A DNA stretch of 64,000 nucleotides from an uncultured bacterium. GTDB taxonomy: Bacteria > Verrucomicrobiota > Kiritimatiellia > CAIKKV01 > CAIJXV01. Under the pieces are notes generated by a model that was not told where the DNA came from, did no database searches, and saw only the letters and a list, made by a program, of their open reading frames with translations. Both the position numbers and the translations under genes were made by a program. Positions 26,152-36,266 of this stretch are shown one piece after another (within the stretch, counting starts at the first letter, position 1; every line of letters begins with the position of its first letter). The DNA is taken from the NCBI GenBank assembly GCA_903824675.1, contig CAIJXV010000083.1, positions 21,114 to 85,113 on the forward strand, in the 5' to 3' direction.

Positions 26152-27423
26152 ATGAAAACAACAGCCCTTCGGATTTACGGCAAAAGCGATTTGCGTTTGG
26201 AAACCTTCGACCTGCCCGCGATGGCGGACGATGAGATCTTGGCGGAGGTGATCACCAATTCCGTTTGTATGTCCTGCCACAAGGCGGCCCTGCAGGGATC
26301 GGACCACAAGCGGGTGCCGAAAGATGTGGCAACCCATCCGACGATCATCGGGCATGAATTTTCCGGACGCCTGTTGGACGTGGGCAAGAAGTGGGCCGGC
26401 CAGTTCAAGGCCGGCCAGAAATTCAGCATCCAGCCGGCCTTGGGCTACAAGGGGAGTCTGGATGCGCCCGGGTATTCCTTCCGTACCATCGGGGGCATGG
26501 CCACCCGGGTTTTGATTCCCTCCTGCGTCATGGAGATGAACTGTCTGCTGCCGTTCGAAGGCGAAGGATTTTTCAAGGCCTCCCTGAGCGAGCCGATGTC
26601 CTGCATCGTCGGATCCGCGCACGCGCAGTATCACACCCGAATGGGGAATTACACCCATTTGATGGGGATCGTGGAGAATGGCGATTGCGCCATCCTGGCG
26701 GGTGCAGGGCCGATGGGGTTGGGGTGCATCGATTATCTGTGCCATGGACCGCGCAAGCCCCGCCGACTGGTGGTGACGGACATCGACGACCGGCGGATCA
26801 CGCGCGCGGCCCAGTTATTTTCGCCTGAAACCGCCCGGCAGAGCGGAGTGGAACTGGTCTACTTGAATACGACCGGGGTCGCGAATCCGGTGGAAGCACT
26901 GCGAGCCTTGACCGGTGGAAAAGGCTATGACGACGTGTTCGTATTCGCGCCGGTGGCCCCGGTGGTGGAACAAGGGGATGCGATTCTCGCGCGCAATGGG
27001 TGTTTGAATTTCTTTGCCGGTCCGACCAAGACCGATTTTTCGGCGAAGTTCAATTTTTACAATGTTCATTATGCGGAAACCCATCTGGTTGGTACCTCGG
27101 GCGGGAATACGGATGATATGCGCGAATCGCTGGATTTGATGAGCCGGAACCTGATCAATCCGGCGGCGATGATCACCCATATCGGCGGCATCACCTGTGC
27201 GGCGGAGACGATTTTGAAGCTGCCGGAGATCCCGGGCGCCAAGAAATTGGTCTACACCCATTGCGATTTCCCATTGATGGCATTGGATCGACTGGATGAG
27301 TTTGTGTCCCGGTATCCTTTCGCCGGCGAACTGGCTAAAATCTGTGCTCGACACAATGGGCTTTGGAATCTAGAGGCCGAAAATTACCTGATCAAACAGG
27401 CCCCGGTCTACACCGGGAAATAG
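26152..27423 (+). CDS. L-sorbose-1-phosphate reductase-like MDR dehydrogenase (SorE family)
   Basis: A 423-residue medium-chain dehydrogenase that follows the SorE pattern closely: TTALRIYGKSDLRLETFDLP at the start, PTIIGHEFSG, GPMGLGCIDY in the cofactor domain, and FFAGPTKTDFSAKFNFYNVH and GTSGGNTDDM in the C-terminal half. SorE converts L-sorbose 1-phosphate to glucitol 6-phosphate with NAD(P)H. No sorbose PTS genes are here, so the substrate may be another keto-sugar phosphate. It stands alone between PilT and dnaK. Confidence 0.8.
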   Translation: MKTTALRIYGKSDLRLETFDLPAMADDEILAEVITNSVCMSCHKAALQGSDHKRVPKDVATHPTIIGHEFSGRLLDVGKKWAGQFKAGQKFSIQPALGYKGSLDAPGYSFRTIGGMATRVLIPSCVMEMNCLLPFEGEGFFKASLSEPMSCIVGSAHAQYHTRMGNYTHLMGIVENGDCAILAGAGPMGLGCIDYLCHGPRKPRRLVVTDIDDRRITRAAQLFSPETARQSGVELVYLNTTGVANPVEALRALTGGKGYDDVFVFAPVAPVVEQGDAILARNGCLNFFAGPTKTDFSAKFNFYNVHYAETHLVGTSGGNTDDMRESLDLMSRNLINPAAMITHIGGITCAAETILKLPEIPGAKKLVYTHCDFPLMALDRLDEFVSRYPFAGELAKICARHNGLWNLEAENYLIKQAPVYTGK

Positions 27424-27431
27424 GGACATTT

Positions 27432-27446
27432 TGTCGCACTGCGACA
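27432..27446. promoter_or_regulatory. Palindrome upstream of the sigma-54 site, candidate enhancer-protein operator
   Basis: TGTCGCACTGCGACA is a perfect palindrome with one central base. A further half-site GCGCGACA follows at about 27463. It lies about 130 bp upstream of the sigma-54 element, the usual distance for an enhancer-binding-protein site. Alternatively it belongs to a weak terminator after the SorE-like gene, but no T-run adjoins it. Confidence 0.5.
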
Positions 27447-27577
27447 TGCTTTGCGCTGCCATGCGCGACATTACGGCCCTTTTAGATTTTGTTAAAGAGG
27501 GATGTGCTATTTTATATTAATACGTAAGTTACTGTTGTTATTTGACTTAAAAATAAATTGCTAGTCATTTTGTTTTC

Positions 27578-27595
27578 TTGGCACGCTCGTTGCTT
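27578..27595 (+). promoter_or_regulatory. Sigma-54 (-24/-12) promoter before dnaK
   Basis: TTGGCACGCTCGTTGCTT matches the RpoN consensus TGGCAC-N5-TTGC exactly, with correct spacing between the GG and GC elements. It is oriented towards dnaK, whose ATG is about 70 bp downstream. No CIRCE element was seen in this gap. Confidence 0.75.
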
Positions 27596-27664
27596 ATATC
27601 CGGCTGAAACGATGGTGTTTGCAAAAAATAAGGCTTCCGTGCGCGTCGCGCGAAGGAGAATGCC

Positions 27665-29605
27665 ATGTCAAAGGTTATTGGAATTGATTTGGGGACCACG
27701 AACTCCTGTGTGGCCGTGATGGAAGGCGGGGAGCCGGTGGTGATACCCAATGCGGAAGGGGCGCGAACGACCCCGTCCATTGTGGCGTTTACGAAAACGG
27801 GCGAGCGACTGGTCGGCCAGGCGGCAAAACGCCAGGCGGTGACAAACCCCAAGAACACGGTTTATTCGATCAAGCGGTTCATGGGGCGGAAATATGATGA
27901 AGTGGCCCACGAAATTGCCTTGGTTCCCTATGAAGTGATTCGGGCCAAGAACGGCGATGCCCAGGTTAAAATCGGCAACGACGTTTACTCCCCGCCGGAA
28001 ATTTCTTCGATGATTCTGGCCAAGCTCAAGGCCGATGCCGAGGCTTTTTTGGGGACGACCATCACCCAGGCGGTCATTACGGTTCCGGCCTATTTCAACG
28101 ATAGTCAGCGGCAGGCAACCAAGGATGCCGGCAAGATTGCCGGGCTTGAGGTGCTGCGCATCATCAACGAGCCCACGGCGGCTTCGCTGGCTTATGGGTT
28201 GGACAAGAAAAAGGACGAAAAAATCGCCGTCTACGATCTCGGTGGCGGTACGTTCGATATTTCTGTGCTCGATATCGGCGACGGGGTGTTTGAGGTCAAG
28301 GCGACCAACGGGGATACGCATCTCGGTGGCGACGATTTCGACCAGAAGGTGATCGAATGGCTGGTATCCGAATTCAAAAAGGAATCCGGGATCGATCTGG
28401 CCAAGGACACGATGGCCCTTCAGCGCCTGAAAGAGGCGGCGGAGAAGGCCAAATGCGAATTATCCAGCGCCCAGCAGACCGAAATCAACCTGCCCTTTAT
28501 CACGGCCGACGCCTCGGGGCCGAAGCATCTGAACCTGTCGCTCACCCGGGCGAAACTCGAACAATTGGTTGAGGATTTAATCCGCCGGACTGTGGGACCT
28601 GTGCAGGCCTGCCTGAAGGATTCGGGTTTGAACGGCGTGGACGAAGGGATTCTGGTCGGGGGGATGACCCGGATGCCGAAGGTGCAGGATATGGCCCGGA
28701 CCTTGTTCTCCCGTGAGCCCCACAAGGGGGTTAACCCGGATGAAGTGGTGGCCGTAGGCGCGGCGATTCAGGGCGGCATTCTGAAGGGCGAAGTCAAGGA
28801 TGTGTTGCTGCTCGATGTGTCTCCGCTTTCCCTGGGCATCGAAACGCTGGGTGGGGTTTTCACGACCCTGATCGAGCGGAATACCACGATCCCGACCAAG
28901 AAGACGGAAATTTTCAGCACGGCGTCCGACAACCAGCCGAGTGTGGAAATCCACATTCTGCAGGGTGAACGCAAGATGGCGGCCCACAACAAGACCATCG
29001 GCAAGTTCCATCTCGATGGGATTCCGCCGGCGCCCCGCGGCGTGCCGCAGATCGAGGTGACCTTCGACGTCGACGCGAACGGCATTTTGCATGTGTCGGC
29101 GAAGGATCTGGGCACCAATCGCGAGCAGAAGATCACGATCACGGCCTCCAGTGGTCTTTCGGATACTGACATCAAGGAAATGGTCCGCGATGCCGAGGCC
29201 CATGCCGAGGAAGATCGGAAACAGCGCGAATCGGCGGAAGTCCGCAACCAGGCTGAAAACCTGGTGTACCAGACCGAGAAACTGCTCAAGGAGCAGGGCG
29301 ACAAGGTGGCGGCGGATAAGAAGAGCGCGGTGGAGAAGGAAATTGAGAAGGTTCGCGAGGCGATCAAGACCAACGAATCGGACGCGATGAAGGCGGCGAT
29401 CGAGAGTCTGACTCAGACGGTTCAGACGGTTTCGGCCGATCTTTACTCTCAAGCCCGGAAACAGCCCGGGGCTGAAGGGGCCGAAGGATCCGCCGGACCG
29501 GCGGGTGAACCGGCTGCCGGTGGGGCCGAAGGGACGGGGAAATCGGCCGAGGGTGATGTGGTTGATGCCGACTATGAAATGGTCGACGACAAGAAGAAAA
29601 AATAA
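27665..29605 (+). CDS. dnaK: Chaperone DnaK (Hsp70)
   Basis: A 646-residue Hsp70 with GAAGGAGA before its ATG. The ATPase domain opens with [16 protein letters not shown] and contains [14 protein letters not shown] and [13 protein letters not shown]. The substrate-binding domain follows from about residue 390. The C-terminal tail [13 protein letters not shown] is the canonical DnaK ending after a Gly/Ala-rich linker. It is followed by groES and groEL in the same orientation. No grpE or dnaJ is nearby. The upstream sigma-54 element suggests an unusual control mode. Confidence 0.97.
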   Translation: MSKVIGIDLGTTNSCVAVMEGGEPVVIPNAEGARTTPSIVAFTKTGERLVGQAAKRQAVTNPKNTVYSIKRFMGRKYDEVAHEIALVPYEVIRAKNGDAQVKIGNDVYSPPEISSMILAKLKADAEAFLGTTITQAVITVPAYFNDSQRQATKDAGKIAGLEVLRIINEPTAASLAYGLDKKKDEKIAVYDLGGGTFDISVLDIGDGVFEVKATNGDTHLGGDDFDQKVIEWLVSEFKKESGIDLAKDTMALQRLKEAAEKAKCELSSAQQTEINLPFITADASGPKHLNLSLTRAKLEQLVEDLIRRTVGPVQACLKDSGLNGVDEGILVGGMTRMPKVQDMARTLFSREPHKGVNPDEVVAVGAAIQGGILKGEVKDVLLLDVSPLSLGIETLGGVFTTLIERNTTIPTKKTEIFSTASDNQPSVEIHILQGERKMAAHNKTIGKFHLDGIPPAPRGVPQIEVTFDVDANGILHVSAKDLGTNREQKITITASSGLSDTDIKEMVRDAEAHAEEDRKQRESAEVRNQAENLVYQTEKLLKEQGDKVAADKKSAVEKEIEKVREAIKTNESDAMKAAIESLTQTVQTVSADLYSQARKQPGAEGAEGSAGPAGEPAAGGAEGTGKSAEGDVVDADYEMVDDKKKK

Positions 29606-29608
29606 GAG

Positions 29609-29631
29609 GGATGTCCCGTGTGGGAGCATCC
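29609..29631 (+). promoter_or_regulatory. Hairpin between dnaK and groES
   Basis: GGATGTCCC, a GTGT loop and GGGAGCATCC form a strong stem just after the dnaK stop. Only GGCTTTG follows, so it is probably a partial terminator or an mRNA processing/stability site setting the dnaK to groESL ratio. Confidence 0.4.
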
Positions 29632-29673
29632 GGCTTTGACGGACAAACAAAAGGAAAGGCAAGGTAGCGCAAG

Positions 29674-29961
29674 ATGAAGATCAGACCATTGGGAGATCGG
29701 GTTTTAGTGGAGCCCAAAAAGGAAGGCGAAGTGTCCAAGGGAGGGATCATCATTCCTGATTCCGCCAAGGAAAAACCCCAGGAGGGGAAAGTGATCGCGA
29801 TTGGCACTGGCAAGCGCGATGAAAAAGGCAACATGATTCCGTTCAATGTCAAAATTGGCGATACCGTTCTGATGCCCAAGTACGGCGGAACCGAAGTCAA
29901 GTTGAACGACAAGGAATACCAGATTGTCCGTGAAGAGGACATTCTGGGCGTGATCGATTAA
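29674..29961 (+). CDS. groES: Co-chaperonin GroES (Hsp10)
   Basis: A 95-residue protein of normal GroES length: [17 protein letters not shown] at the start, the mobile-loop region [18 protein letters not shown], and a C-terminal [14 protein letters not shown]. It caps the GroEL ring during folding. It lies 35-40 bp before groEL. Confidence 0.97.
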   Translation: MKIRPLGDRVLVEPKKEGEVSKGGIIIPDSAKEKPQEGKVIAIGTGKRDEKGNMIPFNVKIGDTVLMPKYGGTEVKLNDKEYQIVREEDILGVID

Positions 29962-30001
29962 TCCGGTTTCCCAACAGCAACATATCAAGGAGTAAATGAC
30001 C

Positions 30002-31666
<1,665 letters not shown>

Positions 31667-31687
31667 TCCACCAGTCTGTTTCTGTTA

Positions 31688-31716
31688 TTGACTAATGAAC
31701 GCGGGGCGCGTATATT
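31688..31716 (+). promoter_or_regulatory. Sigma-70-type promoter for rpoZ-smpB, nested in the groEL terminator
   Basis: TTGACT at 31688-31693 and TATATT at 31711-31716 are separated by exactly 17 bp. The -10 hexamer lies in the loop of the terminator hairpin. The expected start point is about 20 bp before the rpoZ ATG. Confidence 0.65.
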
Positions 31717-31731
31717 GCGCCCCGCGTTTTT
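31698..31731 (+). terminator. Rho-independent terminator of dnaK-groES-groEL
   Basis: AACGCGGGGCGC (31698-31709) and GCGCCCCGCGTT (31717-31728) form a perfect 12-bp stem with a 7-nt loop, and the right arm runs into TTTTT at 31727-31731. Confidence 0.9.
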
Positions 31732-31744
31732 ATATGAGGGAACC

Positions 31745-31981
31745 ATGAATACTGAACTGATTGAGAAAGCCAAACTGAAGATTCCGATGGTTCCGATGTT
31801 GATCAATGCGGTGTCCCGTCGGGTCCGCCAGCTCAACGCCGGTATGCGCCCGTATGTTAAGCCGATTGATGCCAATGAGCCCAATGTGGATATCGCCCTG
31901 CGGGAAATCGGCGAAGGCAAGCTGACGGTGGAAATCGGTTTCTTTAATCCTCCGCGTGCCCAGTCCGCCAACCGGGCCTGA
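31745..31981 (+). CDS. rpoZ: RNA polymerase omega subunit (RpoZ/RpoK-like)
   Basis: The ATG at 31745 follows GAGGGAACC. A 78-residue protein with MVPMLINAVSRRVRQLNAG and VDIALREIGEGKLT, the two conserved omega segments contacting beta-prime. It is small, as expected. It sits directly upstream of smpB with only a short gap, probably in one transcript. A longer frame starting at 31688 would lie inside the terminator and is rejected. Confidence 0.8.
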   Translation: MNTELIEKAKLKIPMVPMLINAVSRRVRQLNAGMRPYVKPIDANEPNVDIALREIGEGKLTVEIGFFNPPRAQSANRA

Positions 31982-32007
31982 GCCCCCTGGGCGGAAGGCG
32001 GGTCCGT

Positions 32008-32469
32008 ATGTCGGCCCAACCCGAGACGCATAAGACGTCCACCAATCGCAAGGCGTTACGCGATTTTTTCATTACCGACCGGATCGAGGCTGGGATCGCC
32101 CTGTGCGGGACCGAAGTCAAATCGATTCGGGATGGCCAGATTAATTTAACCGGCTCTTACGCTCAGATTGATGGAAATAATGTCACGCTGACCGGAGCCG
32201 AAATTGCCCCGTACAAATGCGGGAACCAATTCAATCACATCTCCAACAGGCCCCGGCGCCTGTTGTTGAACCGTCGTGAAATCATCAAGCTGACGGCCCA
32301 AATTCAGCAAAAAGGAATGACGCTCGTTCCTTTGAGCTGTTATTTCAAACACGGCCGAGTGAAAATAGAACTGGGGGTCGGCCGCGGTCGGCAGGATCCC
32401 GACAAGCGCGACCTGATCCGCACCCGCGATGCCGATCGCGATGCCCGCCGCGAGATGTCCCGGCGTTGA
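32008..32469 (+). CDS. smpB: SsrA-binding protein SmpB (trans-translation)
   Basis: A 153-residue protein with the usual beginning (NRKALRDFFITDRIEAGIAL), GTEVKSIRDGQINLTGSYA, KHGRVKIELGVGRG and a basic C-terminal tail ending RDARREMSRR, which enters the ribosomal mRNA channel. It acts with tmRNA to rescue stalled ribosomes. No ssrA gene is visible next to it. Confidence 0.95.
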   Translation: MSAQPETHKTSTNRKALRDFFITDRIEAGIALCGTEVKSIRDGQINLTGSYAQIDGNNVTLTGAEIAPYKCGNQFNHISNRPRRLLLNRREIIKLTAQIQQKGMTLVPLSCYFKHGRVKIELGVGRGRQDPDKRDLIRTRDADRDARREMSRR

Positions 32470-32670
32470 GGTTATCCCCTCAGTCGATAGGCCCGTGTCC
32501 GCAAGATGGCATCAAGCACTTCATCGAGTTTCCTACCCACATCTTCGCCGGAAATCTCAAGATTAACTAACTATTCTCTTGCCGAAGAAAATCAACCGGA
32601 TGAAGAATGGCGGTTAAGCACTTCGTGCTGATTTTACGACAAATGATGGGCCTCTAATTTCGACGTATCC

Positions 32671-32718
32671 GTCATCTCGAGCGCAGGCGAGAGATTCCTC
32701 GACTGCGCTCGGGATGAC
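32671..32718. repeat. REP-like palindrome A
   Basis: GTCATCTCGAGCGCAG at 32671-32686 pairs with CTGCGCTCGGGATGAC at 32703-32718 with one mismatch. The 16-nt loop itself has GAGAGAT. This style of extragenic palindrome is dispersed in many bacterial genomes. Confidence 0.6.
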
Positions 32719-32731
32719 AGCCATACGGAAT

Positions 32732-32802
32732 AACGCGCCTCACACGGCGCTACTACGAACGGGATCGAAACGGCGTTTGTAGTAGGCGCGTGTGAGCGCC
32801 GT
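32732..32802. repeat. REP-like palindrome B
   Basis: About 30-nt arms (32732-32761 and 32771-32802) containing CTCACAC, GCGC and TACTAC blocks in inverted order form an imperfect hairpin directly after palindrome A. Possibly a small non-autonomous element. Confidence 0.5.
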
Positions 32803-32917
32803 TCTTTTGCCGATCGGCGGTCTCTTTTTTCGGCGAAGTCTGGGGGAAAGCCTATTCACAACCGTGGATATTATCGAGCAGGAACTTAAGGACACCGAAT
32901 TCGCCGAAAATGGAGCG

Positions 32918-34534
32918 TTAATCGACCCCAATTGCCGATTCGAATTCCAGCCAGAGCATGTTTTTGCTGCCCATCGTGAACGTTTGGGTTCTGATGGGCT
33001 TTTGAATCAGCGGTGCGAGGTCCGGCCATTGACGTTGGGTAACGACCGCCATTGCCCGGGGTTGACTTTGAATGAAGGCCCGCACTTCTTCCACGGTGTC
33101 CACTCGCAGACCGCGCCGTTCAGCATAGAGCGCCATAATTTCCCCGTCTATTCGATAGAGCAGCAGTCGCTGATCTTTGGCCAGAAACGTTTTAGCCCGC
33201 TCACCCAGTTGGGCGGGGGTTTTAATGGGATTCAAGGCGGGAAAGACCACGGAACCTACCGCGATAAAAAGAACGAGAAAAATGACGCATAACCGGGTTA
33301 GCCATGCTGAGGGATCCGTCTGCAAGTCGCCTCGCCGGATCCAGAGCCAGACGGCGGCGGCCAGTAAACCGACGCCGAGGGGCAACAGGATGAGGGGGGA
33401 GAAGGGCAGCGAGGGATAAAGCCATGCGAGGCATCCGGTCAGGCCGAGGAGCAGGAACAAGCCCATCAAGACCCAAGCCGGGATCGTGATCCAAAGTCGA
33501 TTGATTTTACCCCAATCCTTCCAGGAGGAAGCGATCCACAGGGCCGTGGCAGGATACGCCAGCAGGATATAGAGATTGCGCTTGCTCGGGCTGAGGGAGA
33601 AAAACACGATGACGACGGCGATCCAGGCCAGGAGACGGCGGTCCTGGACGCGGACCGAATTCCGGTGTTTCCAGGTGGCGAAAGCGGCCGGAAGAAAGAG
33701 CGCCCAAGGCAGAAAATCGACTGGGAAACAGGTCAGAAAATAAAAGAAGGGTTGTCGATGACCGAGTTCGCCGGCAGCTCTGCCAATATTTTGATCAAAA
33801 ATCAGGTATTTGAAGTATCCGTCCGGTGCGCCGGTGACGGCGATCGCCAGAAGCCATGCGGCCGGGAAGATCGCGGCCAAAAGAAGACCCCACAGCCAAT
33901 GCCAGCGTTTGAGGGCGGCGGCTTCGCCGGCGGCCCAACTGGAGAAGGCGTAGACAAGGAGAGGGACCAGGAGGGCAACCGGTCCTTTGGCCAGAATACC
34001 TACACCCATGCAGACATAGGCGCCGGCGAATCGGAAATTGGAGCGCCATCCGGCCGGGCCCGCGGTGAAGAGAAGATACAAGGCGAGCATTTCAAAGCCA
34101 CAGAGCAATGAGTCGATTTGTCCCATGCCAACCTGGTGCCAAAACAGATAGGTGGTCATCAGGACCAGGACCGCGATGGAGGCCACCTCATTCCCATACC
34201 AGCGGCGGGCCAGTCGAATCAAGCACCATAATGTAACCAGACCCCCTAACAGGCTGGGAAGCCGTGCGGCCAGCCCGTTGATTTTTCCGCCGGTGAAAAC
34301 GGAAGAAGCCTGAATTAACCAGAACATCAAAGGGGGTTTATGGCCGTAGACCTCGCCATTTCGGTAAGGAATGAGCTGATGGCCCGTATCATGCATTTCC
34401 GCAGCGACATAGGCATATCGGGCTTCGTCGGGTTCCCAGAGATCCCGACGAAGATACTCGCCGCCCCAGACAAGGGCGGCCAATAAGATGAGAACCGGGA
34501 GCCGGGTGAGGCTTGATTTGATGTTAAATAACAT
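32918..34534 (-). CDS. ArnT/PMT-like GT39-family membrane glycosyltransferase
   Basis: A 538-residue integral membrane protein with about 11-12 hydrophobic spans. The first periplasmic loop has DLWEPDEARYAYVAAEM, the E-x-D/DE motif of ArnT and oligosaccharyl-type GT-C enzymes. KRNLYILLAYPATAL is the late conserved loop. The C-terminal 110 residues are soluble. It transfers a lipid-linked sugar to an envelope acceptor such as lipid A or glycan. A decayed relative lies just upstream. The start is near a GTTAACC palindrome. Confidence 0.82.
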   Translation of the reverse strand: MLFNIKSSLTRLPVLILLAALVWGGEYLRRDLWEPDEARYAYVAAEMHDTGHQLIPYRNGEVYGHKPPLMFWLIQASSVFTGGKINGLAARLPSLLGGLVTLWCLIRLARRWYGNEVASIAVLVLMTTYLFWHQVGMGQIDSLLCGFEMLALYLLFTAGPAGWRSNFRFAGAYVCMGVGILAKGPVALLVPLLVYAFSSWAAGEAAALKRWHWLWGLLLAAIFPAAWLLAIAVTGAPDGYFKYLIFDQNIGRAAGELGHRQPFFYFLTCFPVDFLPWALFLPAAFATWKHRNSVRVQDRRLLAWIAVVIVFFSLSPSKRNLYILLAYPATALWIASSWKDWGKINRLWITIPAWVLMGLFLLLGLTGCLAWLYPSLPFSPLILLPLGVGLLAAAVWLWIRRGDLQTDPSAWLTRLCVIFLVLFIAVGSVVFPALNPIKTPAQLGERAKTFLAKDQRLLLYRIDGEIMALYAERRGLRVDTVEEVRAFIQSQPRAMAVVTQRQWPDLAPLIQKPIRTQTFTMGSKNMLWLEFESAIGVD

Positions 34535-34563
34535 GGTCGCCCTTTCCAGATACCAATGTGAGC

Positions 34564-34584
34564 GTTAACCATAACCGGGTTAAC
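34564..34584. promoter_or_regulatory. Palindromic operator candidate before the glycosyltransferase
   Basis: GTTAACC at 34564-34570 and GGTTAAC at 34578-34584 form a perfect inverted repeat with a 7-nt spacer, 30-50 bp upstream of the leftward glycosyltransferase ATG. Position and symmetry fit a repressor site. Confidence 0.4.
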
Positions 34585-34608
34585 CTGCAGATTGCCGAAG
34601 CTGCAATT

Positions 34609-34637
34609 TTCTCCCTCCCCCCGGCGAGGGGGAGAGA
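34609..34637. repeat. GC-rich extragenic palindrome
   Basis: CTCCCTCCCC...GAGGGGGAGAG forms a hairpin of a style also seen near 17950 and 59902. Possible dispersed repeat. Confidence 0.35.
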
Positions 34638-34756
34638 GGAGTGAAAAGCCTCCGGCGATAAACTCGATAAGAAGCACGAGCCCTCACTCCGCAAGAAGAG
34701 CGGACAGAGGGCAGACCGCCTCCAGCAGAGGAATAGCCATCCGACCAACCGGCATC

Positions 34757-35662
34757 CTACAAATTTCCCGTTTTCTTGTCGCGCATTAATTGAGCGGTTG
34801 TTTTTGAAGTTTTGAGGGTGATTTCGGTGATCCCGGCCGTGGGTGTGATTTTTATCAGATAATGATTTCCAATCACGTCCAGACGTTCAAGCTGTTTGAC
34901 GCTGTTTTTTAAAACGATGCCATACGTGACGGGTTGCCGGCGAAGAAAGTCAAGGAGCGGTGCCGCTTGAGTGAAGAACATAACCGGATGGGGCTGAAAA
35001 AGGGCGATCCGTTCACGCCCACAATGGCCACTTTCTGGTCGGTAAAGGAATGAATGGCGCGGGCATTGCCTTTGGAGCACAAAATAGTGCCTTGAATGGG
35101 ATATTGGGCCATCCAGGTTTTACACGCCCGGGCTGATGAGACAAACGGATCCAGCAAGGCGGATTGAGTTCCCGCGAGACCGAGAATGACGGGGATTACA
35201 AACAACAAAGGGACGGCCGGATTTTTTCGGAGAACCCAGTTGATCGCCATCCCTAATGCGATGAGGATCAAGGCCCCATAGGCCATTTTCAGGGATAACT
35301 CCATCGAAGGAGTGAGCAGGGACTGTACGATCGATTTGTGTTGAAAAGGAAGATAACCCAGAGGGGCCAGTACCAGAAAGAGCAAGGTGCCGAAAGTTGC
35401 CCCCAACAGAAGCCGGCGATTCCGGTCCGAGTCGAGTGCGTCGACCAGAAAATCGGCCGTAAGGAGAGCCAGCGCGGGAAACAGGGGGAAAATATAACTG
35501 GCCAGTTTGGAATGACCGACTTGAAACGAACCCCAGACGATCAACACTCAAACCCCAAGGAAGAGCCGCATCGGTGTCCGATTATGTTTCATTGCCCATC
35601 CCCAGGACAAAAGGGCTGCAATCAGGAACAAGCTCCAGGGGAAAATGCCCCCTGTCGCCCGG
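34757..35662 (-). pseudogene. Decayed second GT39-family glycosyltransferase (C-terminal half)
   Basis: Read on the minus strand, GGIFPWSLFLIAALLSWGW begins a GT-C segment. It meets an in-frame TGA at 35548-35550, then continues in the same frame with VWGSFQVGHSKLASYIFPLF, the conserved 'SKL-x-x-Y-x-x-P-x-x-P' loop of ArnT-like enzymes. Near 34990 the frame shifts again, and the rest (FFTQAAPLLDFLRRQPVTY...) ends at 34757. The N-terminal catalytic half is missing. It is fused to a damaged deacetylase gene at about 35655. Sequencing error could explain single shifts but not the missing half. Confidence 0.75.
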
Positions 35663-36249
35663 TTTTATCTTACGCATGAGGTAGGCGACCATGTATTGAT
35701 CATCGAATGTCATCCAGTCTTTTGAGTTCAGCGACCATAAGACCGCGATATATCCCATCGCACCGATTTGTTTCTTTTCGTGATTGGTCAGCCACCCCTT
35801 GGGAGGGCGGAAATATTTCGTCTTTTGCCCGGTTACACCCCGAATTGTTGTTTCATCCTGCCGGGCCGGATTTCACTTTCCAATTCTGACTCGGTATACC
35901 AGAAAATCCCATGATGATCATCGGTATGATTGCCGATTTCGTGGCCTTCTTGGGCAACCTGTTTCGCGATATCCGGGAATTTCGCAACATGATTGCCGAG
36001 CATGAAAAAAGTGGCCTTGACCTTGTATTGATTCAGGACCTTTAAGATTTGTGGAGTCCATTCAGGGGCGGGGCCATCATTGAAAGTCAAGGCGACAACC
36101 TTATGCGTGTAGGTTCCCCGATAGATCGTTCCTTTTCTGACAAAAAGAGCTTCATCAAAAAACAAGGAGGCGAGAGACAAAAGAACAATAGCCCCAAAGA
36201 GGATCGCCACGCTCCCTGCCATAAGCCGGTTTGGTTGGAGACGATTCAA
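35655..36249 (-). pseudogene. Frameshifted, truncated polysaccharide deacetylase (NodB family)
   Basis: The first 138 codons encode an N-terminal membrane anchor, then VVALTFNDGPAPEWTP and GHEIGNHTDDHHG. These are NodB motifs 1 and 2, with the first Asp of the usual TFDDGP replaced by Asn. The frame stops at TAA near 35833, but a one-base shift continues as VTGQKTKYFRPPKGW (motif 3, F-R-P-P) to about 35665. There it joins the glycosyltransferase remnant without the rest of the domain. It probably once deacetylated an N-acetylated envelope glycan. Confidence 0.75.
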
Positions 36250-36266
36250 AGGCCGACCCTGGAGAG

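Larger units (their letters stand above)
32470..32917. other. Repeat-rich intergenic region
   Basis: About 450 bp between smpB and the convergent glycosyltransferase. It holds two palindromic elements listed separately and no supportable gene. The open frame at 32792 covers the end of the antisense glycosyltransferase and is a shadow. Confidence 0.5.

Noticed and set aside
27424..27664. CIRCE/HrcA operator before dnaK
   Set aside because: No TTAGCACTC-N9-GAGTGCTAA or close variant is present.
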